Assembly: GCF_030551255.1 (NCBI RefSeq)
Contig: NZ_CP130630.1
Location: 6,863,501 to 6,927,500, forward strand
Direction of reading: 5' to 3'
DNA from: Streptomyces sp. NL15-2K
GTDB lineage: Bacteria > Actinomycetota > Actinomycetes > Streptomycetales > Streptomycetaceae
DNA: 64,000 bases
Positions within the stretch are counted from its first letter, which is position 1. Each line of letters begins with the position of its first letter. Position numbers and translations under genes: made by a program. The notes beneath the pieces were generated by a model. It was not told where the DNA came from, searched no databases, and saw only the letters and a list, made by a program, of their open reading frames with translations. Positions 1 to 7,039 of the stretch are shown here, piece by piece.

Positions 1-41
1 GTGGGGGTGGCCGCCGAGCCCGGCGTCGTCCCGGGCCGCAT
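1..41 (-). CDS. 5' end of a minus-strand gene cut by the left edge
   Basis: An ATG on the minus strand (complement of 39-41) opens a frame that runs off the left edge, so only about 13 codons are visible and no function can be given. The start is supported by context: a minus-strand TAGGCT hexamer at 49-54 lies exactly 7 nt upstream of the ATG, which is the geometry of a leaderless Streptomyces transcript and is also seen at three other genes in this window. There is no Shine-Dalgarno sequence. It would diverge from tRNA-Tyr. Confidence 0.4.
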   Translation of the reverse strand, partial: MRPGTTPGSAATP

Positions 42-174
42 CCGGACAAGCCTAGCCATCCCCCGGCCTCCGAGCGCAGATCAATCGGGTGGCGAAGCAC
101 CCCTCCGTATCGGGTATTGTTTACGTCGTTGCCACGGAGCACCGCCGAAAAGCGGTTCGAAGGGCAGCGACCCC

Positions 175-256
175 GGCGGTGTGCCCGAGCGGCCAAAGGG
201 AGCAGACTGTAAATCTGCCGGCTCAGCCTTCCCAGGTTCGAATCCTGGCGCCGCCA
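175..256 (+). tRNA. tRNA-Tyr (anticodon GTA)
   Basis: A class II tRNA with a long variable arm. The 7-bp acceptor stem (GGCGGTG with CGCCGCC, one G-U pair), the anticodon stem GCAGA/TCTGC around loop CTGTAAA, and the T arm CCAGG-TTCGAAT-CCTGG are all present. The discriminator base is A and the CCA end is not encoded. It is followed 25 nt later by a hairpin terminator. Confidence 0.97.
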
Positions 257-280
257 CACTCGTAAAGTTGAGACGAGATA

Positions 281-316
281 CCCCCTCCGATCTGCGGAAA
301 CGCAGGACGGAGGGGG
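281..316 (+). terminator. Intrinsic-type terminator after tRNA-Tyr
   Basis: CCCCCTCCG (281-289) pairs with CGGAGGGGG (308-316), with an inner TGCG/CGCA stem closing on GAAA, followed by TTTC. It sits between tRNA-Tyr and the convergent MFS gene, so it may serve both directions. Confidence 0.8.
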
Positions 317-340
317 TTTCTTCGTGTGTGCGGCCGCGAA

Positions 341-2854
341 CTACTCGCCGGCATGGGCCAGTTCGATGTCGTGGTCGTCCACGCCGCCGCCGGAGACGGC
401 CACCGTGGTCGCCCGGGGTGGGTAGCCGGTCGCGATGACCGTGTACGCGCCGCCGTCCAGGTCGGAGAAGACGTACGCGCCGTCGAGGTCCGTCGTGGTC
501 GTGGCGACCACGTTGCCCGCGGCGTCCACCAGTGTCACCAACGCGTCGCCCAGCGGGGTGCCCGCTCCGCTGACCGTGCCCCGCACATGGACGCCGGGCC
601 GCAACTCCACCTCGATCCGTGTGGTCCCGGTGCCGCCGATCTCGACGGGCAGGGCGAGCGGCCGGTGCTTGGGGGAGTTGACCGCGAGGGTCACCGTGCC
701 CGGCACCAGGTCGGTGATGGAGAACTCGCCCAGAGCGTCGGTGCGTCCGGTGGCCAGCACGTCCCCGCGGACGTCGGTCACGATGACCACGGCCTCCGCG
801 ACCGGCGCCCCGCTGTCGGCGGACAGCACCACACCGGCCAGGCCGCTGGTGCCGCTCAGCAGGACGTCGTACGACACCTGTGCGTCCCCGGCGACGACGA
901 TCGTCGAGGCCTGTGGCTGGTAGCCGTCGGCGGAGGCGATCAGGACGTACGAACCGGCAGCGGGCGCGTCCACGCCGTACCTGCCGTCGCCCCGCGAGAC
1001 CGACCTGCCCAGTTGTTTCCCGCCGAGGGAGATCAACGTCACCGCGGCGCCGGCCACAGGGGCGCGCTCCGCGCCGAGGACGTGCCCGCCGACCGGGATC
1101 CCGCCGGTGACGGAGCCGCCTTCGACGCCTTCGACGCTCTCAACGCCTTCGACGCTCTCAACGCCCTCGTCGTCCTCGACCCGCAGGGGCACCGGCGAGG
1201 TCAGAGCGGGTGCGTGCCCGCGCATCGGCTCCGGCTCCACAGCAACCGCGTCCGGCTGCGCGGTCGCGACCGTCGGACCCTCCGCACTCACACCGACCGC
1301 GCCCACGCCGCCCGCCGCACCCACGTCGCCCGCACCCACACCACCCGCACCCACGGGCACCCGCTCCCCGGCCAGGTCCCCCGCCGCAGGCCCTCCGCTG
1401 AGCACGCTCACGCCCTGCGACGCCCCGTCCGCTGCCGCGGGCTGCCGTCGCGGAATGAACCCCGCGAGGACGAAGGCCAGCAGTGCCGCCCCGCCGCCGA
1501 TCGCGAGTACGGTCTTGAAGCCGTTCTCCGAGGGCAGGGCGACCGGGCCGAGGCTGGTGGTCATCTGCGCCAGGATGACGCCCGCGACGGCGCTGGCGAC
1601 CGACGTACCGATGGACCGCATCAGGGTGTTGAGGCTGTTCGCGGCGCCCGTCTGGGACGGCGGCACGGCGCCCATGATCAGGGCGGGCATCGCGCCGTAC
1701 GTGAAGCCGATACCGGAACCGATGACGCAGGAGACCAGCACGAACTGCCAGACCTCGTCCATCAGCAGGATCTGCAGGCCGTAGCCGGCGGCCACGATCA
1801 GGGCGCCGACCATCAGGCTCACCTTCGGGCCCTGGGCCTTCGACAGGGCCGCGGAGACGGGGGCGATGACCATCATCACCAGGCCGGACGGGGCCATGAC
1901 CAGCCCGGCGGTGAGCAGCGACCTGCCCAGGCCGTAGCCGGTCGCCTCAGGCAACTGCAGGAGCTGCGGAAGGACCAGGGACATGGCGAACATGCCGAAG
2001 CCGAGCGCGATCGAGGCGAGGTTGGTGAACAGCACCTGGCGGCGGGCGGTGGTGCGCAGGTCCACCAGCGGCTGCTCCGTGCGCAGTTCCCACCAGCCCC
2101 ACACCAGCAGGATCACGACGGCCGCCGCGAAGAGACCGAGGATCGTGCCGCTGCGCCAGCCCCATTCACCGCCCTTGGAGATCGCCAGCAGCAGGCAGAC
2201 CAGGCCGGCCGCCATGCCGAGGCCGCCGATCAGGTCGAAGCGGCCGCCGGTGCGCACCTTGGACTCGGGCACGAGGAGCAGGACCAGCAGGAGGGCGGCG
2301 GCGCCCATGGCGGCCGAGCTCCAGAACAGCATGTGCCAGTCGAAGTTGTCGGCGATCAGCGCGGCGGCGGGCAGGCCGAGGGCGGCGCCGACCCCCAGGG
2401 AGGCGCTCATCATGGCGGTCGCGGAACCCAGCCGTTCGGCGGGCAGCTCGTCCCGCATGATGCTGATGCCGAGCGGGATCACACCACCCGCCATGCCCTG
2501 CAGCGCGCGGCCGACGATCATCGGGGTCAGGGAGTCGCTGAGGGCGGCGGTGATCGAGCCGGCCACGAGGAGGACGAGGCTCAGCAGGAGCATGCGGCGC
2601 TTGCCGTACATGTCACCGAGCCGCCCCATCATCGGGACGGCGACGGCGGCGGCGAGCAGTGTGGCGGTGACGGCCCAGGCGGTGTCCGACGCGGGGGCGT
2701 TCAGGAGCTGCGGAAGCTCCGGGACGATCGGGATCACCAGGGTCTGCATCAGCGCGACGACGATGCCGCCGAAGGCCAGTACCGCCACGACGACACCGGG
2801 CTTTGGTGCCGCCGTCTCCGGGGCGTCGAGGGATCGGGGAAGGGCATGGGACAT
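341..2854 (-). CDS. MFS (DHA2-type) drug antiporter fused to three carboxypeptidase regulatory-like domains
   Basis: 837 aa. Residues about 1-500 are a 14-helix-type major facilitator of the EmrB/QacA group: motif A-like GRLGDMYGKRR follows helix 2, and an antiporter motif C-like GVGAALGLPAAALI lies in helix 5. After a Gly/Ala/Val-rich linker with a Val-Glu-Gly repeat, the last about 255 residues form three tandem beta-rich carboxypeptidase-regulatory-like (transthyretin-like) domains of about 85 aa, each with a G-x-Y/F-x-F/V turn. Family knowledge predicts proton-coupled export of a small molecule. The role of the C-terminal domains is unknown; by topology they probably face the cytoplasm. 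I chose the ATG at 2854 (MSHALP) because the promoter lies at 2899-2927; longer frames would start upstream of it. Confidence 0.9.
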   Translation of the reverse strand: MSHALPRSLDAPETAAPKPGVVVAVLAFGGIVVALMQTLVIPIVPELPQLLNAPASDTAWAVTATLLAAAVAVPMMGRLGDMYGKRRMLLLSLVLLVAGSITAALSDSLTPMIVGRALQGMAGGVIPLGISIMRDELPAERLGSATAMMSASLGVGAALGLPAAALIADNFDWHMLFWSSAAMGAAALLLVLLLVPESKVRTGGRFDLIGGLGMAAGLVCLLLAISKGGEWGWRSGTILGLFAAAVVILLVWGWWELRTEQPLVDLRTTARRQVLFTNLASIALGFGMFAMSLVLPQLLQLPEATGYGLGRSLLTAGLVMAPSGLVMMVIAPVSAALSKAQGPKVSLMVGALIVAAGYGLQILLMDEVWQFVLVSCVIGSGIGFTYGAMPALIMGAVPPSQTGAANSLNTLMRSIGTSVASAVAGVILAQMTTSLGPVALPSENGFKTVLAIGGGAALLAFVLAGFIPRRQPAAADGASQGVSVLSGGPAAGDLAGERVPVGAGGVGAGDVGAAGGVGAVGVSAEGPTVATAQPDAVAVEPEPMRGHAPALTSPVPLRVEDDEGVESVEGVESVEGVEGGSVTGGIPVGGHVLGAERAPVAGAAVTLISLGGKQLGRSVSRGDGRYGVDAPAAGSYVLIASADGYQPQASTIVVAGDAQVSYDVLLSGTSGLAGVVLSADSGAPVAEAVVIVTDVRGDVLATGRTDALGEFSITDLVPGTVTLAVNSPKHRPLALPVEIGGTGTTRIEVELRPGVHVRGTVSGAGTPLGDALVTLVDAAGNVVATTTTDLDGAYVFSDLDGGAYTVIATGYPPRATTVAVSGGGVDDHDIELAHAGE
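1121..1165 (-). repeat. 18-bp tandem repeat in the MFS linker
   Basis: TTCGACGCTCTCAACGCC (plus-strand reading) occurs at 1130-1147 and 1148-1165, with a partial copy at 1121-1129. It encodes the repeated Val-Glu-Gly-Val-Glu-Ser motif in the linker between the transporter and the C-terminal domains. The unit keeps the frame, so copy number can vary without breaking the gene. Confidence 0.85.
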
Positions 2855-2898
2855 GGGTCGGGCCTCCGTGTGGGCGTCGGTGACAGCGCGACCCGCCC

Positions 2899-2927
2899 AA
2901 CCTAAGTCAGTTGATTGACTTAAGCAA
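2899..2927 (-). promoter_or_regulatory. MFS promoter with operator-like palindrome in the spacer
   Basis: On the minus strand a -35 TTGCTT (2922-2927) and a -10 TAGGTT (2899-2904) are separated by 17 bp. A perfect 7-bp inverted repeat, TAAGTCA-6 nt-TGACTTA (2903-2922), fills the spacer and touches both hexamers. This is how a TetR- or MarR-type repressor would block the promoter. No regulator gene is adjacent inside the window. Confidence 0.7.
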
Positions 2928-3006
2928 GCATGGTCGGATTGTGTGACCGCCACGTGAAGGATCGGAGGGGAGGGGGGCCGCGCGCCCTCCGGGGCACACT
3001 GGCACC

Positions 3007-3219
3007 ATGTCCACCCGCCGCAGACACTGCCCCGAATGCCGTCGCGAAATCGCCGTCGTCGCCGGCCGCTTCGCCCGGCACGACCCGCCCGGCGCACGCG
3101 AGAGCGGCCAACTCGTCTCGTGCCCGGGATCCCGGAGGCAGGCGGAACTCGGGGCGGCCCAGCCGTCGTTGGACGGGTATGTGATCCCGGAATTCCCAGG
3201 ACAGCTGCCCCTGTTCTAG
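3007..3219 (+). CDS. Small conserved-looking protein with a CPEC motif
   Basis: 70 aa, starting ATG with Ser-Thr-Arg-Arg-Arg. A Cys-x-x-Cys pair near the N terminus (HCPECRRE) and a later Cys (LVSCPGS) suggest a small metal-binding or zinc-ribbon-like fold, though a fourth ligand is not obvious. The C terminus ends in hydrophobic PGQLPLF. The frame has typical Streptomyces codon bias. I do not recognise a named family. It is divergent from the MFS gene and convergent with the NTF2-like gene. Confidence 0.6.
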   Translation: MSTRRRHCPECRREIAVVAGRFARHDPPGARESGQLVSCPGSRRQAELGAAQPSLDGYVIPEFPGQLPLF

Positions 3220-3258
3220 ACCGCCCCAGCCCCGTGAGCCCAGCCTCTACGGCCGAAC

Positions 3259-3313
3259 GAAGGCCTCACGAAAGCCGAACGAAGGCCTCACGAAGGCCTC
3301 ACGAAGGCCTCAC
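3259..3313. repeat. 11-bp tandem repeat (5 units) overlapping a stop codon
   Basis: GAAGGCCTCAC occurs at 3259-3269, 3281-3291, 3292-3302 and 3303-3313, with a degenerate unit GAAAGCCGAAC at 3270-3280. Each perfect unit contains the palindrome AGGCCT. The array runs through the last codons and stop (3299-3301) of the minus-strand NTF2-like gene and lies between two convergent genes. Confidence 0.85.
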
Positions 3314-3676
3314 GTCCATCCGCGTCACCAACTCGTCCCCGCCGAACCGGTACACGTGCTCGACCGTCTCCTCCGCCCACCGCTCGCCCGACGCGTCCCG
3401 CATCCCGGGCCGTACGGTCGCCACCACCGCCTCGCCGTCCTGGTCGAGCCGCAGCCCCTCCAGCCGTACGAGGGGATGCCCGGCCGCGAACTGCCGTGCC
3501 CAGTACGCGCGTACCGCCTCACGGCCGTGCACCCGGACCCCGTCCAGCATGTTCGGCCAGTCCACGTCCGGGGACAGGCAGCGCGGGACGAAGGCGTCGC
3601 GCTCGTCGGTGGAGAAGACCTCGTACATCCGCCGCAGCAGCGCCTCCCGCGCGGCCGGAACCGCCCCGGCGGCCAT
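3299..3676 (-). CDS. NTF2-like / SnoaL-type fold protein
   Basis: 125 aa, the usual size of a single nuclear-transport-factor-2-like domain: an N-terminal helix (REALLRRMYEVF), then DVDWPN, the HGREAVRAYW helix and alternating beta strands ending in HVYRFGGDELVTRMDV. Members of this superfamily include isomerases, cyclases and binding proteins, so the ligand is unknown. The ATG at 3676 lies 2 bp after the TGA of the upstream NAD(P)-binding gene, so translation is probably coupled. The last codons lie inside the 11-bp tandem repeat. Confidence 0.8.
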   Translation of the reverse strand: MAAGAVPAAREALLRRMYEVFSTDERDAFVPRCLSPDVDWPNMLDGVRVHGREAVRAYWARQFAAGHPLVRLEGLRLDQDGEAVVATVRPGMRDASGERWAEETVEHVYRFGGDELVTRMDVRPS

Positions 3677-3678
3677 CC

Positions 3679-4335
3679 TCAGTTCCCCGCCACCGACTTG
3701 ACCGCCACCGACACCGGCGTCTTCCCGGCGACCAGCTCCAGGGTCAGACCGGCCGTCGCCGGGGTGTCCAGCAACTCCGCGAGTACGGCGGCCACGTCGT
3801 CGCGCGGAATCGGGCCGCGGCCCGTGTGCGCCTCCAGGCGTACGAGGCCGGTGCCGGCGTCGTCCGTCAGCGCGCCGGGGCGCAGGATCGTCCAGTCGAG
3901 GGCGTCCAGACCGGTCACGTACGCGTCGGCCTCGCCCTTGGCGCGCAGGTAGACATCGAAGACCTCGCTGCCCTCGTGCGCGGGGTCGGCGCCCATGGAC
4001 GACACGACCACGAAGCGCCGTACGCCCGCCTGGACCGCCGCGTCCGCGAACAGCACCGCCGCACCCTTGTCCACCGTGTCCTTGCGGACCACCCCGCTGC
4101 CCGGACCCGCGCCCGCCGCGAAGACCGCCGCGTCGGCGCCCCGCAGACGCGCCGCCACCTCCTCGACCGCGGCGGACTCCAGGTCCAGCACAATCGGTTC
4201 GGCGCCGGCCTCCCGCAGATCGTCGCCCTGTTCGGCGCGGCGGATGATCCCCGCGACCTCGTCCCCGCGCGCGGCGAGCAACCGCTCCAGCCGCAGCGCG
4301 ATCTGACCATGACCACCAGCGATGACAATGCGCAT
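3679..4335 (-). CDS. NAD(P)-binding protein, atypical SDR / NmrA-like
   Basis: 218 aa. It begins with a Rossmann dinucleotide-binding strand-turn-helix, MRIVIAGGHGQIALRLERLL, in which the Gly-x-x-Gly-x-x-A/G motif is recognisable. It continues with VVVSSMGAD and WTILRPGALTD, which are typical of the atypical SDR group (SDR_a5, NAD(P)H-binding). These proteins are reductases, epimerases or redox sensors; the substrate cannot be predicted. The start at 4335 gives the canonical N terminus, although the frame is open further upstream. It is 2 bp before the NTF2-like gene. Confidence 0.85.
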   Translation of the reverse strand: MRIVIAGGHGQIALRLERLLAARGDEVAGIIRRAEQGDDLREAGAEPIVLDLESAAVEEVAARLRGADAAVFAAGAGPGSGVVRKDTVDKGAAVLFADAAVQAGVRRFVVVSSMGADPAHEGSEVFDVYLRAKGEADAYVTGLDALDWTILRPGALTDDAGTGLVRLEAHTGRGPIPRDDVAAVLAELLDTPATAGLTLELVAGKTPVSVAVKSVAGN

Positions 4336-4525
4336 GCCTTCGACCGTACGCCCGGACGGCCGCATCCGCCGCACGACTTCGGCCACGCCCCAGGAACACA
4401 CGCACTCACAGGCGTTGGACGCGCACGCGGGGCGGCAAAGCCAGGATCAAGAGCCGCAGACGCAGGCCCCACCGCCCTCGCCCCTCGCCCCCGTCCTCGC
4501 GCCTCGTCCTCGCCTACGACCCCAC

Positions 4526-5764
4526 TCACCGCCCCTGCCGAGGCAACCCCAACTGCGCCGCGGCGGCGGAGTTGCAGTACTCCCGCACCGCGCTGGTCCG
4601 CGCCACCACGCGCCCCCGGTGCACCACGATCCGGCTGTACGCCAGCGACAGCGCCCCCGCCAGCCGGTCGCCGCGCACCGCCAGCAACTCGGCCGGGAAT
4701 CCCGCCTCCACCCGTACCTCCGGAAGGCCCAGCACCGCCCGCGCCGACGAGCTCACCGCGTCGTACGCGTCCTCCGGGCACAGCCCGTGGCGGGACGCCA
4801 GCAGATAGGCCGCCTCCAGCGGATCGCCGCGCCCCACCGGGTTCGACACGTCACGCAGGGCACCGCTGCCCGCGCTCACCCGCACCCCGGCCGCGCGCAG
4901 CAGCCGTACCGGTGCCGTGCCCCGGCGCTCGACGCCCCCGCAGCCGCCCTGCGGCAGGCACACCACCGCCACGCCGGCCGCCGCGAGCCGGTCGGCGATG
5001 CGGCCGGCCGTCTCGGCGGGCAGCCGGCTCAGGCCGCCGCACGGGGCGAGCGTCACCCCGGGACGCAGCCCGCCCGCCATCGCGGCGAGACGGGACAGAC
5101 GCCCAGGGTCGGTGGCGTCGGTGTGCAGGTCGACGGGGCAGCCGTGCTCGGAGGCGACCTCCAGGACCGCCTGTACGTAGCCAGTCGGATCGGGGTCGAG
5201 GTCAGGACAACCGCCCACCACGGAGGCGCCCATCTTCATCGCGTCGTGCAGCATCGCGAGCCCGTCGGCCCCGGCCACCCCGGTCAGCACCCTCGGCATC
5301 GCCACCGCCGCCACCTCGGTGAGCCCGCGCAGCGCCCGCCGCGCCTGCAGTACGGCGGCCAGCGCGCCGAGCCCTTGGACGTCCCCCACGCGCACGTGTG
5401 CCCGCAGCGCGGTCGCCCCGTGCCCCACTTGCAGCAGAGCGGCCTCGGTGGCCCGGCGCTGGACGTCCTGCGTGTCGTACGAGACCGGCCCCTCGCCCTC
5501 GCCCGACAGCGCGGTGTCGGCGTGGGCGTGCGGCTCGGCCGGAGCCGGCAGGAGCAGATAGCCGCTGAGGTCCACGCGCGTGCCGCACGCGCGCGTGCCG
5601 TCCGCCGTGAGGCTCCCCGCCGTTCCGACCGCCTCGATGCGCCCGCCGCCCAGTCGTACGTCCACGGTCCGGCCGTCGGTGAGCCGCGCCCCGCACAGCA
5701 GCAGCGAGGCCGGGCCCGACGACGAGGACGACGAGTGGGACGGCTGCGGCCGACTGTCGGGCAT
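4526..5764 (-). CDS. CodA-like amidohydrolase, probable pseudoenzyme
   Basis: 412 aa from the ATG at 5764, which has GGAG 4 nt upstream. The layout is that of cytosine-deaminase-like amidohydrolases: a small beta-sandwich, then a TIM barrel. The first metal motif PHAHAD (His79, His81) and the third-strand His214 (VDLHTD) are kept. By hand alignment with E. coli CodA, the catalytic Glu is Ala217, the His of the VTASH strand is Cys242 (VTLAPC), the metal Asp is Gly301 (AGSGALRD) and the substrate Gln is Arg158. It is therefore probably not a normal deaminase. A TAGGCT -10 at 5838-5843 argues against the longer open frame to 5878. Confidence 0.8.
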   Translation of the reverse strand: MPDSRPQPSHSSSSSSGPASLLLCGARLTDGRTVDVRLGGGRIEAVGTAGSLTADGTRACGTRVDLSGYLLLPAPAEPHAHADTALSGEGEGPVSYDTQDVQRRATEAALLQVGHGATALRAHVRVGDVQGLGALAAVLQARRALRGLTEVAAVAMPRVLTGVAGADGLAMLHDAMKMGASVVGGCPDLDPDPTGYVQAVLEVASEHGCPVDLHTDATDPGRLSRLAAMAGGLRPGVTLAPCGGLSRLPAETAGRIADRLAAAGVAVVCLPQGGCGGVERRGTAPVRLLRAAGVRVSAGSGALRDVSNPVGRGDPLEAAYLLASRHGLCPEDAYDAVSSSARAVLGLPEVRVEAGFPAELLAVRGDRLAGALSLAYSRIVVHRGRVVARTSAVREYCNSAAAAQLGLPRQGR

Positions 5765-5837
5765 CGCGCTCCAGGGGCTCGGGGGGCTGCGGCTCGGGGA
5801 CTGCGCGAGGGACGGAAGATCACGCAGAGTGAGTCCG

Positions 5838-5843
5838 AGCCTA
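5838..5843 (-). promoter_or_regulatory. Possible -10 element of the amidohydrolase gene
   Basis: TAGGCT on the minus strand, about 74 bp before the chosen ATG. No good -35 is visible. A transcript starting here would exclude the ATG at 5878. Confidence 0.35.
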
Positions 5844-5971
5844 GGGTGACGACGCGCTCCCGACGCGGAGGAGCGCAATAGTCGTACCGGCGTGGTCAGT
5901 CCTGCCGGAGAGGCCTCCGTGGCTCATGGGAGGACCGGGCGACAGGGCCCGGTGGAGGCCGCGAAACGGAT

Positions 5972-6001
5972 TTGGGTGAACGGCGGCCGAGCGTGTAATG
6001 T
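5972..6001 (+). promoter_or_regulatory. Promoter of the tRNA-Thr/tRNA-Met/rpmG cluster
   Basis: -35 TTGGGT (5972-5977), 18-bp spacer, -10 TAATGT (5996-6001). It lies 11 bp before the mature tRNA-Thr, fitting a short 5' leader removed by RNase P. Confidence 0.65.
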
Positions 6002-6012
6002 CTTCATCGCTC

Positions 6013-6085
6013 GCCCCAATAGCTCAGTCGGCAGAGCGTCTCCATGGTAAGGAGAAGGTCTACGGTTCGATTCCGTATTGGGGCT
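6013..6085 (+). tRNA. tRNA-Thr (anticodon GGT)
   Basis: 73 nt. The acceptor GCCCCAA/TTGGGGC is perfect, the anticodon stem is TCTCC/GGAGA with loop ATGGTAA, and the T loop is TTCGATT. The discriminator is T and CCA is not encoded. First gene of a tRNA-tRNA-rpmG unit. Confidence 0.97.
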
Positions 6086-6131
6086 CTGGTGTGAGAGGTT
6101 CCCGCCGCGAGGCGGGGCCCGATCGCATCAC

Positions 6132-6204
6132 AGCGGTGTAGCTCAGTCGGTAGAGCAAGCGGCTCATAATCGCTGTGTCACCGGTTCAAGTCCGGTCACC
6201 GCTA
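6132..6204 (+). tRNA. tRNA-Met (anticodon CAT)
   Basis: 73 nt. The acceptor AGCGGTG/CACCGCT is perfect, the anticodon stem is AGCGG/TCGCT with loop CTCATAA, and the T arm is ACCGG-TTCAAGT-CCGGT. The A-T first pair and the lack of the initiator-type GGG/CCC anticodon stem indicate the elongator form. Located 46 nt after tRNA-Thr. Confidence 0.93.
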
Positions 6205-6294
6205 CTGACAGTAGCCGATTGCGGGGTCGGTCCTTCGATCGGCTACTCTTTCTTGCGTTAACCCAGTCCCATCCGTTCGTCAAGGAGCACTCAC

Positions 6295-6459
6295 GTGGCT
6301 GCCACCGACGTCCGCCCGAAGATCACGCTGGCCTGCGTGGAGTGCAAGGAGCGGAACTACATCACCAAGAAGAACCGGCGTAACAACCCGGACCGTCTTG
6401 AGATGAAGAAGCACTGCCCGCGTTGCAATGCGCACACCGCGCACCGCGAAACGCGATAA
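6295..6459 (+). CDS. rpmG: 50S ribosomal protein L33 (zinc-ribbon form)
   Basis: 54 aa from a GTG start preceded by AAGGAG. It binds the large subunit near the E site. Two Cys-x-x-Cys pairs (ACVECKER and KKHCPRCN) make the zinc-binding C+ form of L33, so this copy is expected to need zinc; streptomycetes usually keep a C- paralogue elsewhere. It lies directly after two tRNA genes and before the HadA/B-like genes, the order also known from mycobacteria (rpmG-hadABC-trpT-secE-nusG). A strong hairpin terminator follows. Confidence 0.97.
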   Translation: MAATDVRPKITLACVECKERNYITKKNRRNNPDRLEMKKHCPRCNAHTAHRETR

Positions 6460-6472
6460 AACAGGCTCGTAT

Positions 6473-6507
6473 GTGAGGCCGCCCCCGCAGTCGGGGGGCG
6501 GCCTCAC
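6473..6507 (+). terminator. Strong hairpin after rpmG
   Basis: A 14-bp perfect stem, GTGAGGCCGCCCCC (6473-6486) with GGGGGCGGCCTCAC (6494-6507), and a 7-nt loop. There is no long T tract, which is common for GC-rich actinobacterial terminators. Confidence 0.8.
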
Positions 6508-6585
6508 GTCGTTTCACATCCGGTTACCGACCGGTTCCGGTCGACTACAGGTCAACCAGAGCAGACATCCAGGAGGTACCGAGCC

Positions 6586-7038
6586 ATGGCGCTCGATCAG
6601 TCCTTCGTGGGGCGGACCTATCCGCCCACCGACCCATACGAAGTGGGCCGGGAGAAGATCCGTGAGTTCGCGGAAGCGGTGGGGGACCCGAACCCTGCGT
6701 ACACGGACCCGGACGCCGCCAAGGCGCTCGGCCACCCGGATGTGATCGCCCCGCCGACCTTCGTCTTCTCGATCAGCTTCAAGGCGGCCGGACAGGTCAT
6801 CGAGGACCCGCAGCTCGGCCTGGACTACAGCCGCGTCGTGCACGGAGACCAGAAGTTCGCCTACGTCCGCCCGGTGCGCGCCGGCGACCGGCTCACCGTC
6901 ACCACGACCATCGAGGCCATCAAGTCCATGGCGGGCAACGACATCCTGGACGTCCGGGGCGAGGTCCACGACGAGGCCGGCGAGCACGTCGTGACCGCCT
7001 GGACGAAGCTGGTCGCCCGCGCGGCCGAGGAGGGCTGA
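6586..7038 (+). CDS. HadA-like MaoC hot-dog protein (non-catalytic dehydratase subunit)
   Basis: 150 aa, preceded by AGGAGG. It has the single hot-dog fold of the FAS1-type dehydratase / UPF0336 family: FVGRTYPPTDPYEVGREKI, then VGDPNPAYTD, PPTFVF and VVHGDQKF. Where active hydratases have Asp-x-Asn-Pro-x-His, this protein has DPNPAY, so the catalytic His is Tyr. That matches the substrate-binding HadA role in the (3R)-hydroxyacyl dehydratase heterodimer. The downstream HadB-like gene starts 1 bp after its stop, so the pair is presumably made together. The acyl substrate in Streptomyces is unknown because this genus makes no mycolic acids. Confidence 0.88.
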   Translation: MALDQSFVGRTYPPTDPYEVGREKIREFAEAVGDPNPAYTDPDAAKALGHPDVIAPPTFVFSISFKAAGQVIEDPQLGLDYSRVVHGDQKFAYVRPVRAGDRLTVTTTIEAIKSMAGNDILDVRGEVHDEAGEHVVTAWTKLVARAAEEG

Positions 7039-7039
7039 C

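Noticed and set aside
1..438. A plus-strand frame across the left edge and tRNA-Tyr
   Set aside because: It reads straight through the tRNA gene and its terminator, so it cannot be a normal gene.
326..2905. A plus-strand open frame of 859 codons opposite the MFS transporter
   Set aside because: Composition is Gln/His/Arg/Gly-rich without any motif, whereas the minus strand encodes a clear transporter with its own promoter.
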